This document shows positions 37,801-47,279 of a stretch of 64,000 bases of DNA, one piece after another. Source of the DNA: Thermogutta terrifontis (GTDB lineage Bacteria > Planctomycetota > Planctomycetia > Pirellulales > Thermoguttaceae); the NCBI RefSeq assembly GCF_002277955.1, contig NZ_CP018477.1, forward strand, positions 1,426,001 through 1,490,000, given 5' to 3'. The position numbers and the translations under genes are program-made. Position 1 is the stretch's first letter. Each line of letters starts with the position of its first letter. Below the pieces are notes generated by a model. That model made no database searches, was not told where the DNA came from, and saw only the letters and a list, made by a program, of their open reading frames with translations.

Positions 37801-40800
37801 AGGTGTGGGACCGGACGCTCACCCGAGATCGAATCGATCAGGTTCTGGAAGGAGCCGCCCGGACTGGGACCGCCTGGGCTGAGCCGACTTACGAAGGGCC
37901 CATCGATGTGCGAATCATCAGCCCCTTTGAAGTTGCCAATCGAATTGGAACACCCTGGGAAATTCCGGTGGCCAATCCCAATCAGTACACCATCTATGAA
38001 GTGACATTCCAGGGTGCGAGCCACGATTGGCCGTTTACCATTACGGGTGTCTACCCCGGTCGTGCGGGTGGACAAGATGTGGCACCGCCTCTCATGATTG
38101 CCCAAAGCTACGGCGATCCGGGAACGGAACAAGGCTGGGCTTCGATTGGTGTGACGCCGGAAGGTTCCTTCGTTGTCGCGTACACCCAAATGGAGCAAAA
38201 CACAGATGGAAGTTTGACCAACGCGACGATTCGCTACCGGCAATTTCGCGAAACCGTGGACACCGCTGGGCCGTTCGTCACCGACATCATTGCGCCGACT
38301 GGAACGAGTCTGTGGGGCGGCGCGAATGTCCAAGGTTCCATTTCGCAGGTTGTTATCACGTTTAACGAAGAATTACTCGGTGGGGACCCACGGACCGTCC
38401 TGGATAGTGTGCTCAACCCCGACAACTTTGTGCTCCTCCGCAACGGCGTGGAGATTCCGCGCGGCGTGGTGAAAGTCGAATTCGGTATGAACGCCGCGTC
38501 GCTGCTCAACGGTAAGCCATACGATATCGATGGAGACGGAAATCCCGATGGAGTTTATCAACTCTATGCGCTCCCCACGAACAAGTGGGAGGCTGTCCTC
38601 ACCTTGGATGGTAATGGAGCACTGGAGCCCGGCACGCCGGGACTTCCTGACGGTGACTATCAAATTGTCATTCGTGCCCCTTCCGGGGCGAACTCAGGAA
38701 TTCGAGACAAGGCGGGAAACCCCTTGAATTCCACCGGTTTTGTGCCGGCTGGTGCCAACACCACGCTCTCCTTCCACGTCACAGTACCCGCCCAGGATAC
38801 ACCGGTTCTGCCGGTCAATGCTCGGACGCAGCCGGAGAGTCCGAATGCGGTGGCGCGGGATGCGGATGGGGACTATGTGGTGGTGTGGACGCAGACGGAT
38901 GCGAGCGGCCGGAATCGGGTGTATTTCCGGCTGTTTGATCGGGACGGGACGCCGGCGGATCTGGATTTGAACGGGAACGGGGTGATTGATGTTACAGAGA
39001 TTGATAACGCGCCGGCGATGGCGGTGACGACGAGTTCGGTGTTTGCCAACGATGACCAGCAATTTGGGTCGGTGGCGATGACACCGGACGGGGACTTTGT
39101 GATCACGTGGACGAACACGCGGAATGGGAATGCCGACATTTATGCGCGGCGGTTTGGTTCCAACGGCCAACCGTTGGGGGATGCCTTCCGTGTGAACACG
39201 TTCACGTCCAACGACCAGAAGTGGTCGGATGTGGCGATGGACGCGGAGGGGAATTTTGTGGTGGTGTGGTCGAGCTGGGGCCAGGAGCCTGGTGGGTCGG
39301 CGTCGGGCTGGGGGATTTTCGCCCGTCGGTTTGATCAGCAGGGGCAGGCGCTGGATGCCACGGAATTCCAGGTGAACACGACGGTGGTGGGTGACCAGAC
39401 GTTGCCCAGCGTGTCGATGGACTATCGTGGGAATTTCGCGGTCGCGTGGCAGACGGCGGGTGGGATTGCGCTGCGGACCTTCACGGCTGGTGGGGTGGCG
39501 CAACAGGCGGCGGAGATTCCGGTGGGCACCACGGTAATCGGCCAGAAGGCCTATCCGGATGTGGCGATGGCAGGTTCGGGGCAGACAGTGGTGGTGAGCT
39601 GGATGGGTCCGGACGGGAACGGCAACGGCGTGTTTGTGGACCTGTTCCAGTGGGACGCTGTGACGCAGAGCTGGGTGGCGGTGCAGACTGGGCAGCGGGT
39701 GAACGTGAGTGTCACCGGCGAACAGGGCTATGCGTCGGTGGCGATGGCGGTGAACGGGGCATTTGTGGTGAGCTGGAGTGGGATTGGGAACCAGCCGGGG
39801 CAGGAGGATCAACTGGAATCAGGAGTCTTTTACCGGCTGTTTAATGCGGCGGGGAATCCGGTTGGTGGGGAGCGTCGGGTGAACCAGGTAGTGGCGGGTC
39901 GGCAGTGGGCGCCATCGGTGGGGGCGGATGCGGATGGGAACTTTATTGTGGTGTTCACTGGACCGAGTTCTGCCAATCCGGCATTGAGCACGGTGTATCG
40001 GTTTGACAGCCGGGTGTACCTGAACCAGGGGGATGTGTCCGGGCCGATTGTGACGAAGGTGCTGACCGGGACAGGTGGATTGGTGCTGGAGGGAGGCCGG
40101 GTGACGCCTGGTCCGCAGCAGTTGGTGGTGGTGTTCAGCGAGGACATGTCGCAACGGCTGGCGGACATTAATGGGGATGGGCTGATTGACGACCGGGATG
40201 GTCCGGGGACGGATAGCGTCCTCAATTTGCGGAACTGGAAGCTGTTCCGGAATGGTCAGGAGGTGGTGGGGGCGATTAAGGATGTGCAGTTCGGGTACAA
40301 CCCGGTGATGCGGCGGTACGAGGCGGTGCTGACTTTGGACAGCGATCCGAACACGTCGGGGAACGAGGCGTTGGTGCCTGGGGACTATCAGTTGTTGGTG
40401 ATGGACGTGATGACGGACGCTTATCCGTATTTCCGGGTGAGCGATCCGGTGACGGGGTTGCAATTGGATGGAGACCGGGATGGAGTGCCGGGCACGGGTG
40501 GAGGGCAGCTTGGATTTGTCCGGAATTTCCGTGTAGTGGGGGGCGTGCCTGGTCAGGACACGGGGGTGATCCCTGGGGTGTTGACGCAGAATGCGCGGAC
40601 GCAGCCGGAGAGTCCGAATGCGGTGGCGCGGGATGCGGACGGGGACTATGTGGTGGTGTGGACGCAGACGGATGCGAGTGGCCGGAATCGGGTGTATTTC
40701 CGGCTGTTTGATCGGGATGGGACGCCGGCGGATCTGGATTTGAACGGGAACGGGGTGATTGATGTTACGGAGGTTGATAATGCGCCGGCGATGGCGGTGA

Positions 40801-43800
40801 CGACGAGTTCGGTGTTTGCCAACGATGACCAGCAGTTTGGGTCGGTGGCGATGACACCGGACGGGGACTTTGTGATCACGTGGACGAACACGCGGAATGG
40901 GAATGCCGACATTTACGCGCGGCGGTTTGCGGCGAACGGTCAGCCACTGGGGGACGCGTTCCTGGTGAACACGATCACGACGAACGATCAGAAGTGGTCG
41001 GATGTGGCGATGGACGCAGAGGGGCGGTTTGTGGTGGTTTGGGCGAGTCTGGCTCAGGAGGCCGGTTCGACAGTGCCGAGTTGGGGCATTTTTGCCCGGC
41101 GGTATGATGAGAACGGCCAGGCGGTGGGGGCGGAATTCCAGGTGAACACGACGGTGGTGGGTGACCAGACGTTGCCCAGCGTGTCGATGGACTATCGTGG
41201 GAATTTTGCGGTGGCGTGGCAGACGGTGGTGGGGGCGTTGGACACCGACATCGCGGTGGCGATGTATAGCTGGTCGGGGGCGGTGATATTGCCAGAGACG
41301 ATTGTGAATGTGGGGCGGGCGGGTCAGCAGACGAACCCGGACATCGTCTTGGCACCGGGTGGGAGTGTATTTGCGGTGACCTGGACGGGTTTGGACACTC
41401 AGGGGACGGGGGTGTTTGCGCAGGTGTATGCGCCGGATCCGACGACGGGGGCGTGGGTGGGATTACCGGCGGACATTTTGGTGAACACGACGATCCAGGG
41501 GGACCAGCGGTTTTCTTCGCTTGCCATGGATGGGGTTGGCAATTTTGTGGTGACATGGAGTGGATACGGCACTCAGCGGGACGAGGAGGACCTGGCGGAC
41601 TCGGGAGTGTTCTATCAGCGGTTTGACAGTGCGGGGAACCGTCTGGGTGGTGAGCGTCGAGTGAACCAGGTGGTAGCAGGTCGGCAGTGGATACCGTCGG
41701 TGGCATCGGACGCGGACGGGAACTTCATTGTGGTGTTTACGGGTCCGAGTGCGACGAATCCGTCGCTGACGACGGTGTATCGGTTTGACAGCCGGAACCA
41801 TCTGACGCTGGATGACATTGCGGCGCCGATTGTGACGAAGGTGTGGACGGAGGACCGGCAGTTGATCACGGAGGGGAGCCGTGTGGTGGTGGGACCGAGC
41901 CAACTGATTGTGCAGTTGAGCGAGGAGATGTCGCGGCGGTTGTCGGATGCGAACAACAACGGGATTTACGATGCGGGAGATATTCCTGGTCCCGACAGCA
42001 TTCTCAATGTTCAGAACTGGCGCCTGTTCCGGAATGGCCAGGAGGTGGTGGGGGCGGTGAAGTCGGTGAGCTTCAGCCTGAATCCTGTGACCCGCAAATG
42101 GGAAGCGGTGCTGACGCTGGATGGAAACCCCGACAGTCCGATCAATGACCCGCTGCCTTCCGGCGATTACCAGCTTCTCGTGGGTGACTTGATGACGGAC
42201 GCTTATCCGTATTTCCGGGTCACCGATCCCGTGATCGGATTCCAACTGGATGGAGATCGCGACGGAGTTCCGGGCACGGCGGCCGGGCTCGGTTTCGTGC
42301 GGACCTTCATTGTGGGGCAGGGCAGTGGGATTGGTCCTGGAACACCCGGCACTCCCGGAGATACCGATATCAACCCCGTGGTGAACACCACGCTGGCCGG
42401 CGATCAATCCCTGCCCGCTGTGGCCATGAACGCAAACGGGGACTATGTCGTCGTGTGGGTGAGCGTTGGACAGGGTGCCGACGCGAACACGACGAATACG
42501 AACATCATCGCGCAGCGCTACAATCGTCGGGGCGAACCGCAGGGGACGGAATTCATCGTCAATACTTACGAAACAGGCAACCAGACCCAGCCTGCTGTCG
42601 CGATGGACAGCGCGGGGAACTTCATTGTGGTTTGGGCGGGACAAGGCGCGGACGATGTGGACGGCGTCTGGGCGCGGATGTTCGACCGATTCGGAAATCC
42701 GCTGGGCGATCAGTTCCGCGTCAATCAATATCGCAACAACGCCCAATACAACCCGCGTGTGGCTGTGAGTGCCTCGGGCAAGTTCGTGGTTACCTGGAGC
42801 AGCTATGGCCAGGACGGCGATAAGGACGGTGTCTATGCCCGATTGTACAACGCTTATGGCCAGGCCCTTTCCAATGAATTCCGCGTCAACACAACCACGG
42901 CGAATTATCAGCGGAATTCCGACGTGGCCATGGACGACGCCGGCAACTTTGTGGTCGCCTGGATGAGCTATGGTCAGGACGGCAGCGGTTATGCAGTGAT
43001 TGGGCGGGTGTTCAATGCCGACGGTACGGCCCGAACCGGCGAAATCCGGCTCAACCAGTACACCACCAATGACCAGATCGACCCACGGGTTGCCATGGAG
43101 CCCAACGGGAATTTCGTGGCCACCTGGGCGAGCTTCGGTCAGGACGGTAGCGGTTATGGCGTCTACGCCCGGCTGTTCAACGCCAACGGCACGGCCAGGA
43201 CCAACGAATTCCGGGTCAATCAAACGACCCTCCACTGGCAGGTGCAACCGGATGTCGCCATGGATCGCTCGGGCAACTTCACCATTGTCTGGATGACCTC
43301 CGGCCAGGACAATGACCTCCAGAACGATTGGGGAATTTATGCCCGGATGTTCACCTCTAGCGGCACAGACTTCTATCTGCCGCCGAAGGGATTCCTCGGC
43401 GAGTTCCGGGTGAATGCGGCCGTGGCGGGGAATCAGACTGATCCGGCCGTGGCGATGGATGCGGTGGGCAACTTTGTGGTGGTGTGGACCGGCCCATCCA
43501 CCGATCCGGATCCTCTAGTCGCCGCTCAAAATGGCACCGACATCTTCGCACGGCTGATCGATCCGCCGAGTGAGTTGACACTCCAGGGGACCTCCGGAAA
43601 CGATACGCTTGAATTCATTGCGGGCAGCAGCCTGGCCACGTCCACAATCAAACTGAACGGCCAGGTTATCACGCCTTCCACGTCGATAGCCCGGCTCATT
43701 TTCGAGGCCGGAGACGGCCAGGACACGGTCATTGTGACCGGAACGAACGGCCAGGAAATTGTGACCTTGTGGCCGACCGGTGGACAGTTCAAATTCCCCG

Positions 43801-44630
43801 GTGGATTCACGGTGGAAGTTCGGTCTGCTGAAAGAATCACAGTGGACGCCAAAGGTGGTACCAACGACCAGCTAACAGTGTATGACTCGGCCGGTGATGA
43901 CTCCATGACCGCGTCGCCCACCCAGGTCACGGCCACCAATTCGGCGAACGCCTACTCGCATCTGGCGAGGAATTTTGAACAGGTGACGCTCGTTTCCAGC
44001 GCCGGTGGCGAGGATACGGCGTCCCTTTACGACTCGCCGGGTGACGACATCTTCACCGGGACGCCGACCTATGGGGAAATGGCGGGGACCGGCTACAAAC
44101 TGCGGGCAGAAGGTTTCCGCTACCTCCACGGCTATGCTTTGGCCGGTGGGGCCGATACGGCGATGCTCTACGACTCGCCCGGTGATGACGAGTACGTCGG
44201 AACGCCCGACTATAACATCATGCGTAACAGTAACTTCTTCGTGCGGGCAAAGTACTTTGACTATGTCCACGCCTATGCCACGGCTGGGGGCTACGACCGG
44301 GCGACTCTCAAGGGGACCTCGGGAGCTGATAAGTTTGTGCTGGAACCCAACCTCGCGCGACTGAATTCCGGATCGTATGTCCATCGGGCGAAATTTTTCG
44401 AGGAGATCACCATCCGGGGCGGCGGTGGGCAGGACGTTGCTTATGTGGATAGAGGCACCGTTCTGCCAGGTGTCGTAGCGCGCGGAACCCCGCCCGTTCC
44501 TGTAGATGCGGCGCAGATTGCCTATCTCCAGCAGCTTTACAAGATTCAGGTCACCAATGAGGGTGGCACGGGTTCCAATAGGACGATCCGTCCGGCGGCC
44601 GACGCTGTGTTCAGCGCCTACTGGCCGTGA
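34815..44630 (+). CDS. Giant exported repeat protein with planctomycete L-E-x-R-x-L-L-S N-terminus
   Basis: A 3,271-residue protein. ATG 34815 has GAGGTC five bases upstream; ATG 34857, after AGGAAAGG, is an equally good start. The N-terminus is very basic and ends in RLRVDALEERTLLSV, the motif found at the start of many large exported planctomycete proteins. The rest is beta-rich. It has dozens of about 50-residue units of the type V-A-M-D-x-x-G-N-F-V-V-V-W, which resemble propeller blades. Three Ig-like segments start G-P-x-V-T-x-V, and EF-hand-like stretches such as DLNGNGVIDVTE suggest calcium binding. About four repeats of YDSPGDD type sit near the C-terminus. A 591-residue unit is tandemly duplicated. 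It probably acts as a surface adhesin or scaffold. A terminator follows, then the BBP7 gene. Confidence 0.88.
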   Translation: MLTQRVAHHQRKGSMLANLLASLRRPRKKSHPARQHRRLRVDALEERTLLSVTPVDILDKLANQSIQPVIPSGNTNPGQSLAVDADGDFVIVWTRYDTIIDPNTGLPVIDPVTGQPKTEANIYARYFTDEVQRITLPSGVLNDNVPSQYGQFSLIYGGTTLVQKLTISATYEPFAAVQQNIVGTFVLQADANGDGIISPTERATIVYDETNSISNLATSIQTALQGIGGPLQNAKVTPINAKEFLIEYGSAALGVNQPKLSVGTVNFSSGFYPAVQVSTVREPILISNIPVSPTNPQLTAQALEQAFNTRLKAYAMGPIDFPPPDRVPSSMEGPYTDPITVAAAVPQVQVTAVNATTFDIRFVGDSSKLDHPEFIIASVTDELGNNLLPSPEASVVTIKQSSPEFRVNPEEPDDPFTPGPDKYDQTNPAVAMDADGDFIIVWESKVPDSYAYGSVSDIFARRFRPVGNAVLGVSQFVVDMNADGTPETPIDGVIPLVSPLNTVVQTLTVDSLVPGALAGRFRLSVAGKTTDDIVFDSTNLATTAANIQGALVVAGFQDVSVTVASSTDPYQFRISFRQTFSGPNGLADAIVRYVDPVEGTPLGALATVSSQLVPGQDLFTFRVNTETLRAQFAPAVAMDLAGNFVIAWANSAQDFSFYNGIRAQIFSRDGNRIGNEFLVNTEDTAVYLNPAVGMSRTGEFVIAWERTTDVNYLTGAPYVTTVLAKGYDLTGQVILPQFGVGGGGNPTVAFDSANHFLVTWSAVADADSTGQTSIGVRAIVYDLNGNVIRDTFRPNSASFSPGSTPLWPLAQFGGGGGLDADGDLIVAYDGYGPDVSENARGVTQAVRQLLLAQINSQTNADLLNYFDPQTETLFSAGSPSNGDVDGVIDAILVRALNRGATPQQVGRLRAILEGVAGLLRGEANGVMFSRFDADPTMSYGTLFSDSVANTLRDGHNTRYLILMDNNLNWESFVIRIWRTGIGGFEDVTVNNIQTNQVWDRTLTRDRIDQVLEGAARTGTAWAEPTYEGPIDVRIISPFEVANRIGTPWEIPVANPNQYTIYEVTFQGASHDWPFTITGVYPGRAGGQDVAPPLMIAQSYGDPGTEQGWASIGVTPEGSFVVAYTQMEQNTDGSLTNATIRYRQFRETVDTAGPFVTDIIAPTGTSLWGGANVQGSISQVVITFNEELLGGDPRTVLDSVLNPDNFVLLRNGVEIPRGVVKVEFGMNAASLLNGKPYDIDGDGNPDGVYQLYALPTNKWEAVLTLDGNGALEPGTPGLPDGDYQIVIRAPSGANSGIRDKAGNPLNSTGFVPAGANTTLSFHVTVPAQDTPVLPVNARTQPESPNAVARDADGDYVVVWTQTDASGRNRVYFRLFDRDGTPADLDLNGNGVIDVTEIDNAPAMAVTTSSVFANDDQQFGSVAMTPDGDFVITWTNTRNGNADIYARRFGSNGQPLGDAFRVNTFTSNDQKWSDVAMDAEGNFVVVWSSWGQEPGGSASGWGIFARRFDQQGQALDATEFQVNTTVVGDQTLPSVSMDYRGNFAVAWQTAGGIALRTFTAGGVAQQAAEIPVGTTVIGQKAYPDVAMAGSGQTVVVSWMGPDGNGNGVFVDLFQWDAVTQSWVAVQTGQRVNVSVTGEQGYASVAMAVNGAFVVSWSGIGNQPGQEDQLESGVFYRLFNAAGNPVGGERRVNQVVAGRQWAPSVGADADGNFIVVFTGPSSANPALSTVYRFDSRVYLNQGDVSGPIVTKVLTGTGGLVLEGGRVTPGPQQLVVVFSEDMSQRLADINGDGLIDDRDGPGTDSVLNLRNWKLFRNGQEVVGAIKDVQFGYNPVMRRYEAVLTLDSDPNTSGNEALVPGDYQLLVMDVMTDAYPYFRVSDPVTGLQLDGDRDGVPGTGGGQLGFVRNFRVVGGVPGQDTGVIPGVLTQNARTQPESPNAVARDADGDYVVVWTQTDASGRNRVYFRLFDRDGTPADLDLNGNGVIDVTEVDNAPAMAVTTSSVFANDDQQFGSVAMTPDGDFVITWTNTRNGNADIYARRFAANGQPLGDAFLVNTITTNDQKWSDVAMDAEGRFVVVWASLAQEAGSTVPSWGIFARRYDENGQAVGAEFQVNTTVVGDQTLPSVSMDYRGNFAVAWQTVVGALDTDIAVAMYSWSGAVILPETIVNVGRAGQQTNPDIVLAPGGSVFAVTWTGLDTQGTGVFAQVYAPDPTTGAWVGLPADILVNTTIQGDQRFSSLAMDGVGNFVVTWSGYGTQRDEEDLADSGVFYQRFDSAGNRLGGERRVNQVVAGRQWIPSVASDADGNFIVVFTGPSATNPSLTTVYRFDSRNHLTLDDIAAPIVTKVWTEDRQLITEGSRVVVGPSQLIVQLSEEMSRRLSDANNNGIYDAGDIPGPDSILNVQNWRLFRNGQEVVGAVKSVSFSLNPVTRKWEAVLTLDGNPDSPINDPLPSGDYQLLVGDLMTDAYPYFRVTDPVIGFQLDGDRDGVPGTAAGLGFVRTFIVGQGSGIGPGTPGTPGDTDINPVVNTTLAGDQSLPAVAMNANGDYVVVWVSVGQGADANTTNTNIIAQRYNRRGEPQGTEFIVNTYETGNQTQPAVAMDSAGNFIVVWAGQGADDVDGVWARMFDRFGNPLGDQFRVNQYRNNAQYNPRVAVSASGKFVVTWSSYGQDGDKDGVYARLYNAYGQALSNEFRVNTTTANYQRNSDVAMDDAGNFVVAWMSYGQDGSGYAVIGRVFNADGTARTGEIRLNQYTTNDQIDPRVAMEPNGNFVATWASFGQDGSGYGVYARLFNANGTARTNEFRVNQTTLHWQVQPDVAMDRSGNFTIVWMTSGQDNDLQNDWGIYARMFTSSGTDFYLPPKGFLGEFRVNAAVAGNQTDPAVAMDAVGNFVVVWTGPSTDPDPLVAAQNGTDIFARLIDPPSELTLQGTSGNDTLEFIAGSSLATSTIKLNGQVITPSTSIARLIFEAGDGQDTVIVTGTNGQEIVTLWPTGGQFKFPGGFTVEVRSAERITVDAKGGTNDQLTVYDSAGDDSMTASPTQVTATNSANAYSHLARNFEQVTLVSSAGGEDTASLYDSPGDDIFTGTPTYGEMAGTGYKLRAEGFRYLHGYALAGGADTAMLYDSPGDDEYVGTPDYNIMRNSNFFVRAKYFDYVHAYATAGGYDRATLKGTSGADKFVLEPNLARLNSGSYVHRAKFFEEITIRGGGGQDVAYVDRGTVLPGVVARGTPPVPVDAAQIAYLQQLYKIQVTNEGGTGSNRTIRPAADAVFSAYWP
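38821..42320 (+). repeat. Tandem internal duplication inside the giant gene (period 1,773 bases)
   Basis: Copy 1 starts at 38821 and copy 2 at 40594, an in-frame offset of 591 codons. The first about 330 bases differ at only about ten positions by eye; similarity then falls through the middle and rises again at the Ig-like segment. The unit uses G-ending codons (GCG, GGG, GTG) far more than the flanking parts of the same gene. Confidence 0.88.
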
Positions 44631-44686
44631 TTTGAAAACGGGTTGAAAGCCCTCCTGAAAGTTCTAGACTGAAACCCTGGCTGCCT

Positions 44687-44723
44687 CCCTCACCTGTAAA
44701 AATGAGCAGGTGAGGGATTTTTT
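44687..44723 (+). terminator. Rho-independent terminator of the giant gene
   Basis: Ten-bp stem CCCTCACCTG/CAGGTGAGGG with a ten-base loop, then ATTTTTT. The remaining intergenic stretch to 45063 shows no other feature. Confidence 0.9.
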
Positions 44724-45063
44724 GTTGCCCTGCCAACGCATTCGAATATCTTTTGCTTATCTTGCTCATCTTTTCGGGGGATTTGGCAGTCTTCTAAAGT
44801 CTGCGTGAGATAAGTGAATTGGCTAAAGGATGATCGCATTGTTGCGGGGAGTATTCAAGGTCGGCAGCCATCCCGGCCGAAAGCAATGACAAGTCGGCGT
44901 TCATGGAGTCTACGGCATGTTCGTTAAGTTTTGCCATTCTTTCTCAACTCGTAAGGCTGGTTTTTCCGATATTAACGTCGCAACCCCATATTGCCGGTTC
45001 TCCAGAGCGAGAGATCCACAGGGGAGAACGGGACATTAGCAGACATTGAGGTGGACCAGGACT

Positions 45064-46353
45064 ATGCGATTCCAACACACCCGAACGCGGTTGATTGTTT
45101 GGGCTGCCTGTCTGGCAATGGCAACCCCCGCCGTAGCCCAGGTCAAGGACATGCAGTATTTCGCGCCTGCACAGATCGACACATTCGGAGGAGGCCGGCG
45201 CGCCAACGAGGGGTTCTTCATCAGCGGCGAATACCTCCGCTGGAGCATCTCCAAACCGGATGTAACGACGGTCGGTTATCCCGGCCTCACGCGGGAAGTC
45301 TTCTACGACACAGGCATTTCGCGGATTCAAAGCAACACGCTGGACACCAGTTTCATCGGTTCCAAATTCACCGATGGAAGTCGGGTGGACCTGGGATACA
45401 TTGAAGGTCATCAGGGATGGCTCTTCAGTTATTACTACCTCTCCACACTCGGGCGAACTCATGGTGTGGCCAGTGCCGATATTGTGTTCGACGATCCACC
45501 CTTCGGCCCGCCGCCAACTTTCCGCTTGCTTCAGGGGTATGTGGATGCAGCTTTGACAGATATTCAGAATCTGCCCGTCACATTCAACGCCCCCTATATC
45601 GAAGACCTTGACCCCGATGAAGGTGGCGACCCCGATACGCTGCCAGAACCTTCCTGGGGTGTCATGATGGAGAATCTCGTAAAGAACTGGAGCACGGAAC
45701 TGAATTACATTTACCGATTCCATCCCACTCGACGCGGTACAACCTGGGAGCTTTTCCTGGGGGTGCGGTACTTCGAGTTGAACGAAGATTTCAACGTCTG
45801 GGCGCCTTACTCCTATGCACCCTACGATCCGACACTGGATCAAAACGATCCGAACGGGGTAGGCTTTCCGACCGCCGTGGGAATTCTTGCCGACAGCTAC
45901 TGGTTCACCAAGGCAGAAAACCACGTGGTGGGACCGCAAATCGGTGGGCGATTCTTCCGCAGCTACAACCGCTGGACTTTCGACGTGCAAGCCCGATTCT
46001 TTGCAGGATTCAACTTCCAGAACATCAAGCAGCAGGGCGTGCTGGGCAGCCGTTTGACCCCTGGCCTGGGTGCCATCGAAGATGTGCCCCTCTTCATGCG
46101 GACGACCGGCTTCAGCCACAGCGCGACGGAAGAGGAATGGGCGCCCTGTGCCGAGTTGCGGGCCACCATCAAGTACCAGGTCACGTCCAAGATCAACCTG
46201 AGCGTGGGCTGGACGGGTCTGTGGATGGATGGCATCGCACGGGCTTCGAACATGATCCTCTATCGTGTGCCGGACATGGGAATAACCATGGAGCATAACA
46301 CGCAGGATCTGTTCATCAACGGTGTGACCGCCGGTGTGGAATTCAATCGATAA
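45064..46353 (+). CDS. BBP7-family outer-membrane beta-barrel protein
   Basis: A 429-residue protein from ATG 45064, nine bases after GAGGTGG; a TTG at 45046 would overlap that site. A signal peptide with core RLIVWAACLAMATPAVA is followed by a linker and FISGEYLRWSISKP, the BBP7 opening motif. The rest is a series of amphipathic beta strands with aromatic girdles (GWLFSYYYLS, TELNYIYRFHP, WELFLGVRYFELN), ending in GVTAGVEFNR with a near-terminal aromatic residue. This matches an outer-membrane barrel related to Legionella-type porins. BBP7 proteins are numerous in planctomycetes. Next to the giant exported protein it could help anchor or export it, but that is only context. Confidence 0.87.
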   Translation: MRFQHTRTRLIVWAACLAMATPAVAQVKDMQYFAPAQIDTFGGGRRANEGFFISGEYLRWSISKPDVTTVGYPGLTREVFYDTGISRIQSNTLDTSFIGSKFTDGSRVDLGYIEGHQGWLFSYYYLSTLGRTHGVASADIVFDDPPFGPPPTFRLLQGYVDAALTDIQNLPVTFNAPYIEDLDPDEGGDPDTLPEPSWGVMMENLVKNWSTELNYIYRFHPTRRGTTWELFLGVRYFELNEDFNVWAPYSYAPYDPTLDQNDPNGVGFPTAVGILADSYWFTKAENHVVGPQIGGRFFRSYNRWTFDVQARFFAGFNFQNIKQQGVLGSRLTPGLGAIEDVPLFMRTTGFSHSATEEEWAPCAELRATIKYQVTSKINLSVGWTGLWMDGIARASNMILYRVPDMGITMEHNTQDLFINGVTAGVEFNR

Positions 46354-46399
46354 AGGGCAATTGGCGTCAAGCGAGAACCCTCAACCCTCTGGCGGCTAA

Positions 46400-46434
46400 A
46401 CGAACGGTTCGACAAGGATGTTTGAACCGTTCGT
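46400..46434 (+). other. Hairpin after the BBP7 gene
   Basis: A perfect 11-bp stem ACGAACGGTTC/GAACCGTTCGT with a 13-base loop and no T-run. It lies 25 bases before the true terminator, so it may stabilise the 3' end of the transcript. Confidence 0.6.
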
Positions 46435-46458
46435 CTCGGGTAGCGCAAGAGGGTCCTG

Positions 46459-46493
46459 ATCGACCGGGAAGGATGCCCGGTCGATTGTTTTTT
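46459..46493 (+). terminator. Rho-independent terminator of the BBP7 gene
   Basis: Ten-bp stem ATCGACCGGG/CCCGGTCGAT with a seven-base loop, followed by TGTTTTTT. Between here and 46739 nothing else is recognisable. Confidence 0.88.
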
Positions 46494-46739
46494 CTTGATG
46501 GCTGCTAGCGTGACAAAACGAATTTGTCAAGATAAACGAGTGCTCCCAGGCGCCGTGAAATGGAGACGCAGAAAGCTCAGAAAACTCCCTTTGTTGCCTC
46601 CGCGAAGACCGCTTATAATATCCCATGACACGTTCACGAGGGACTGAATGGGAAGCCCGTGTGAACGTCATGGCGAAAGAACGATGGGATTAATAAGCCG
46701 GCACGTTCGTGTGTTGGGCATAGAAGAGGGGATAAAGCT

Positions 46740-47279
46740 GTGCTGACTGTTCGTCCTCGGGTTACGGAATTGGCATTCAGCCTTTACGGCAGGCCGCTTC
46801 ACCCCGAATTGTTTGAAATTCGCACCACTCGGCAGGTCAGTCGCGGGGGCTATGAGGTACGGCTGGCGATCACCAACACCGGCCACGTCATCACTTGGAA
46901 TTACGAAGGACTTACCTGGACGGAGGTGGCTACCTCGGCCCTCCATCCATTACCAACCAAGAGACGTTTGATGTTTCACAATATCAAAGGAGAGCACAAA
47001 GATCAGTTGGTGGGCCGGGGTGGAATTTCCTACGAATGGGAAGTGCAACTGGAACATGTCTCGCCAGAGCTTTTCTGGATGTTTCAACATGAGCTGAACC
47101 GCGAGGCTCCCCAGCAAGGGCTGTTCTTTCGGTTTGATCCAAGTGGGCGAATGCCCCTGGGTGCAATGAGCTTTCTCTACTATGAGACACGGGCAAAAAG
47201 CTTTCTGGTGCAGGCGTTTCACACTTTTCCGGATGACTACGCCCTGGTGAAAAGTCGCACGGTGATTCGATTACCCTAG
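46740..47279 (+). CDS. DUF2617-like protein
   Basis: A 179-residue protein starting with GTG at 46740, with GAGGG about nine bases upstream. The opening LAFSLYGRPLHPELFEI and the W-N-Y-E-G-L-T-W-T-E segment resemble DUF2617 proteins, which occur in planctomycetes and actinobacteria and have no known function. It is predicted to be soluble and cytoplasmic, beta-rich in the first half. No signal peptide or transmembrane segment is visible. It stands alone between the BBP7 gene and the hydrolase gene on the other strand. Confidence 0.72.
   Translation: MLTVRPRVTELAFSLYGRPLHPELFEIRTTRQVSRGGYEVRLAITNTGHVITWNYEGLTWTEVATSALHPLPTKRRLMFHNIKGEHKDQLVGRGGISYEWEVQLEHVSPELFWMFQHELNREAPQQGLFFRFDPSGRMPLGAMSFLYYETRAKSFLVQAFHTFPDDYALVKSRTVIRLP

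Noticed and set aside
41463-43247. Long open frame of 594 codons on the minus strand inside the giant gene
   Set aside because: It is the shadow of the plus-strand frame, produced by strong codon bias. Its translation has no domain, and no ribosome site precedes it. The same applies to minus frames at 35802-37079, 37239-38333, 38694-39812 and 39819-40463.
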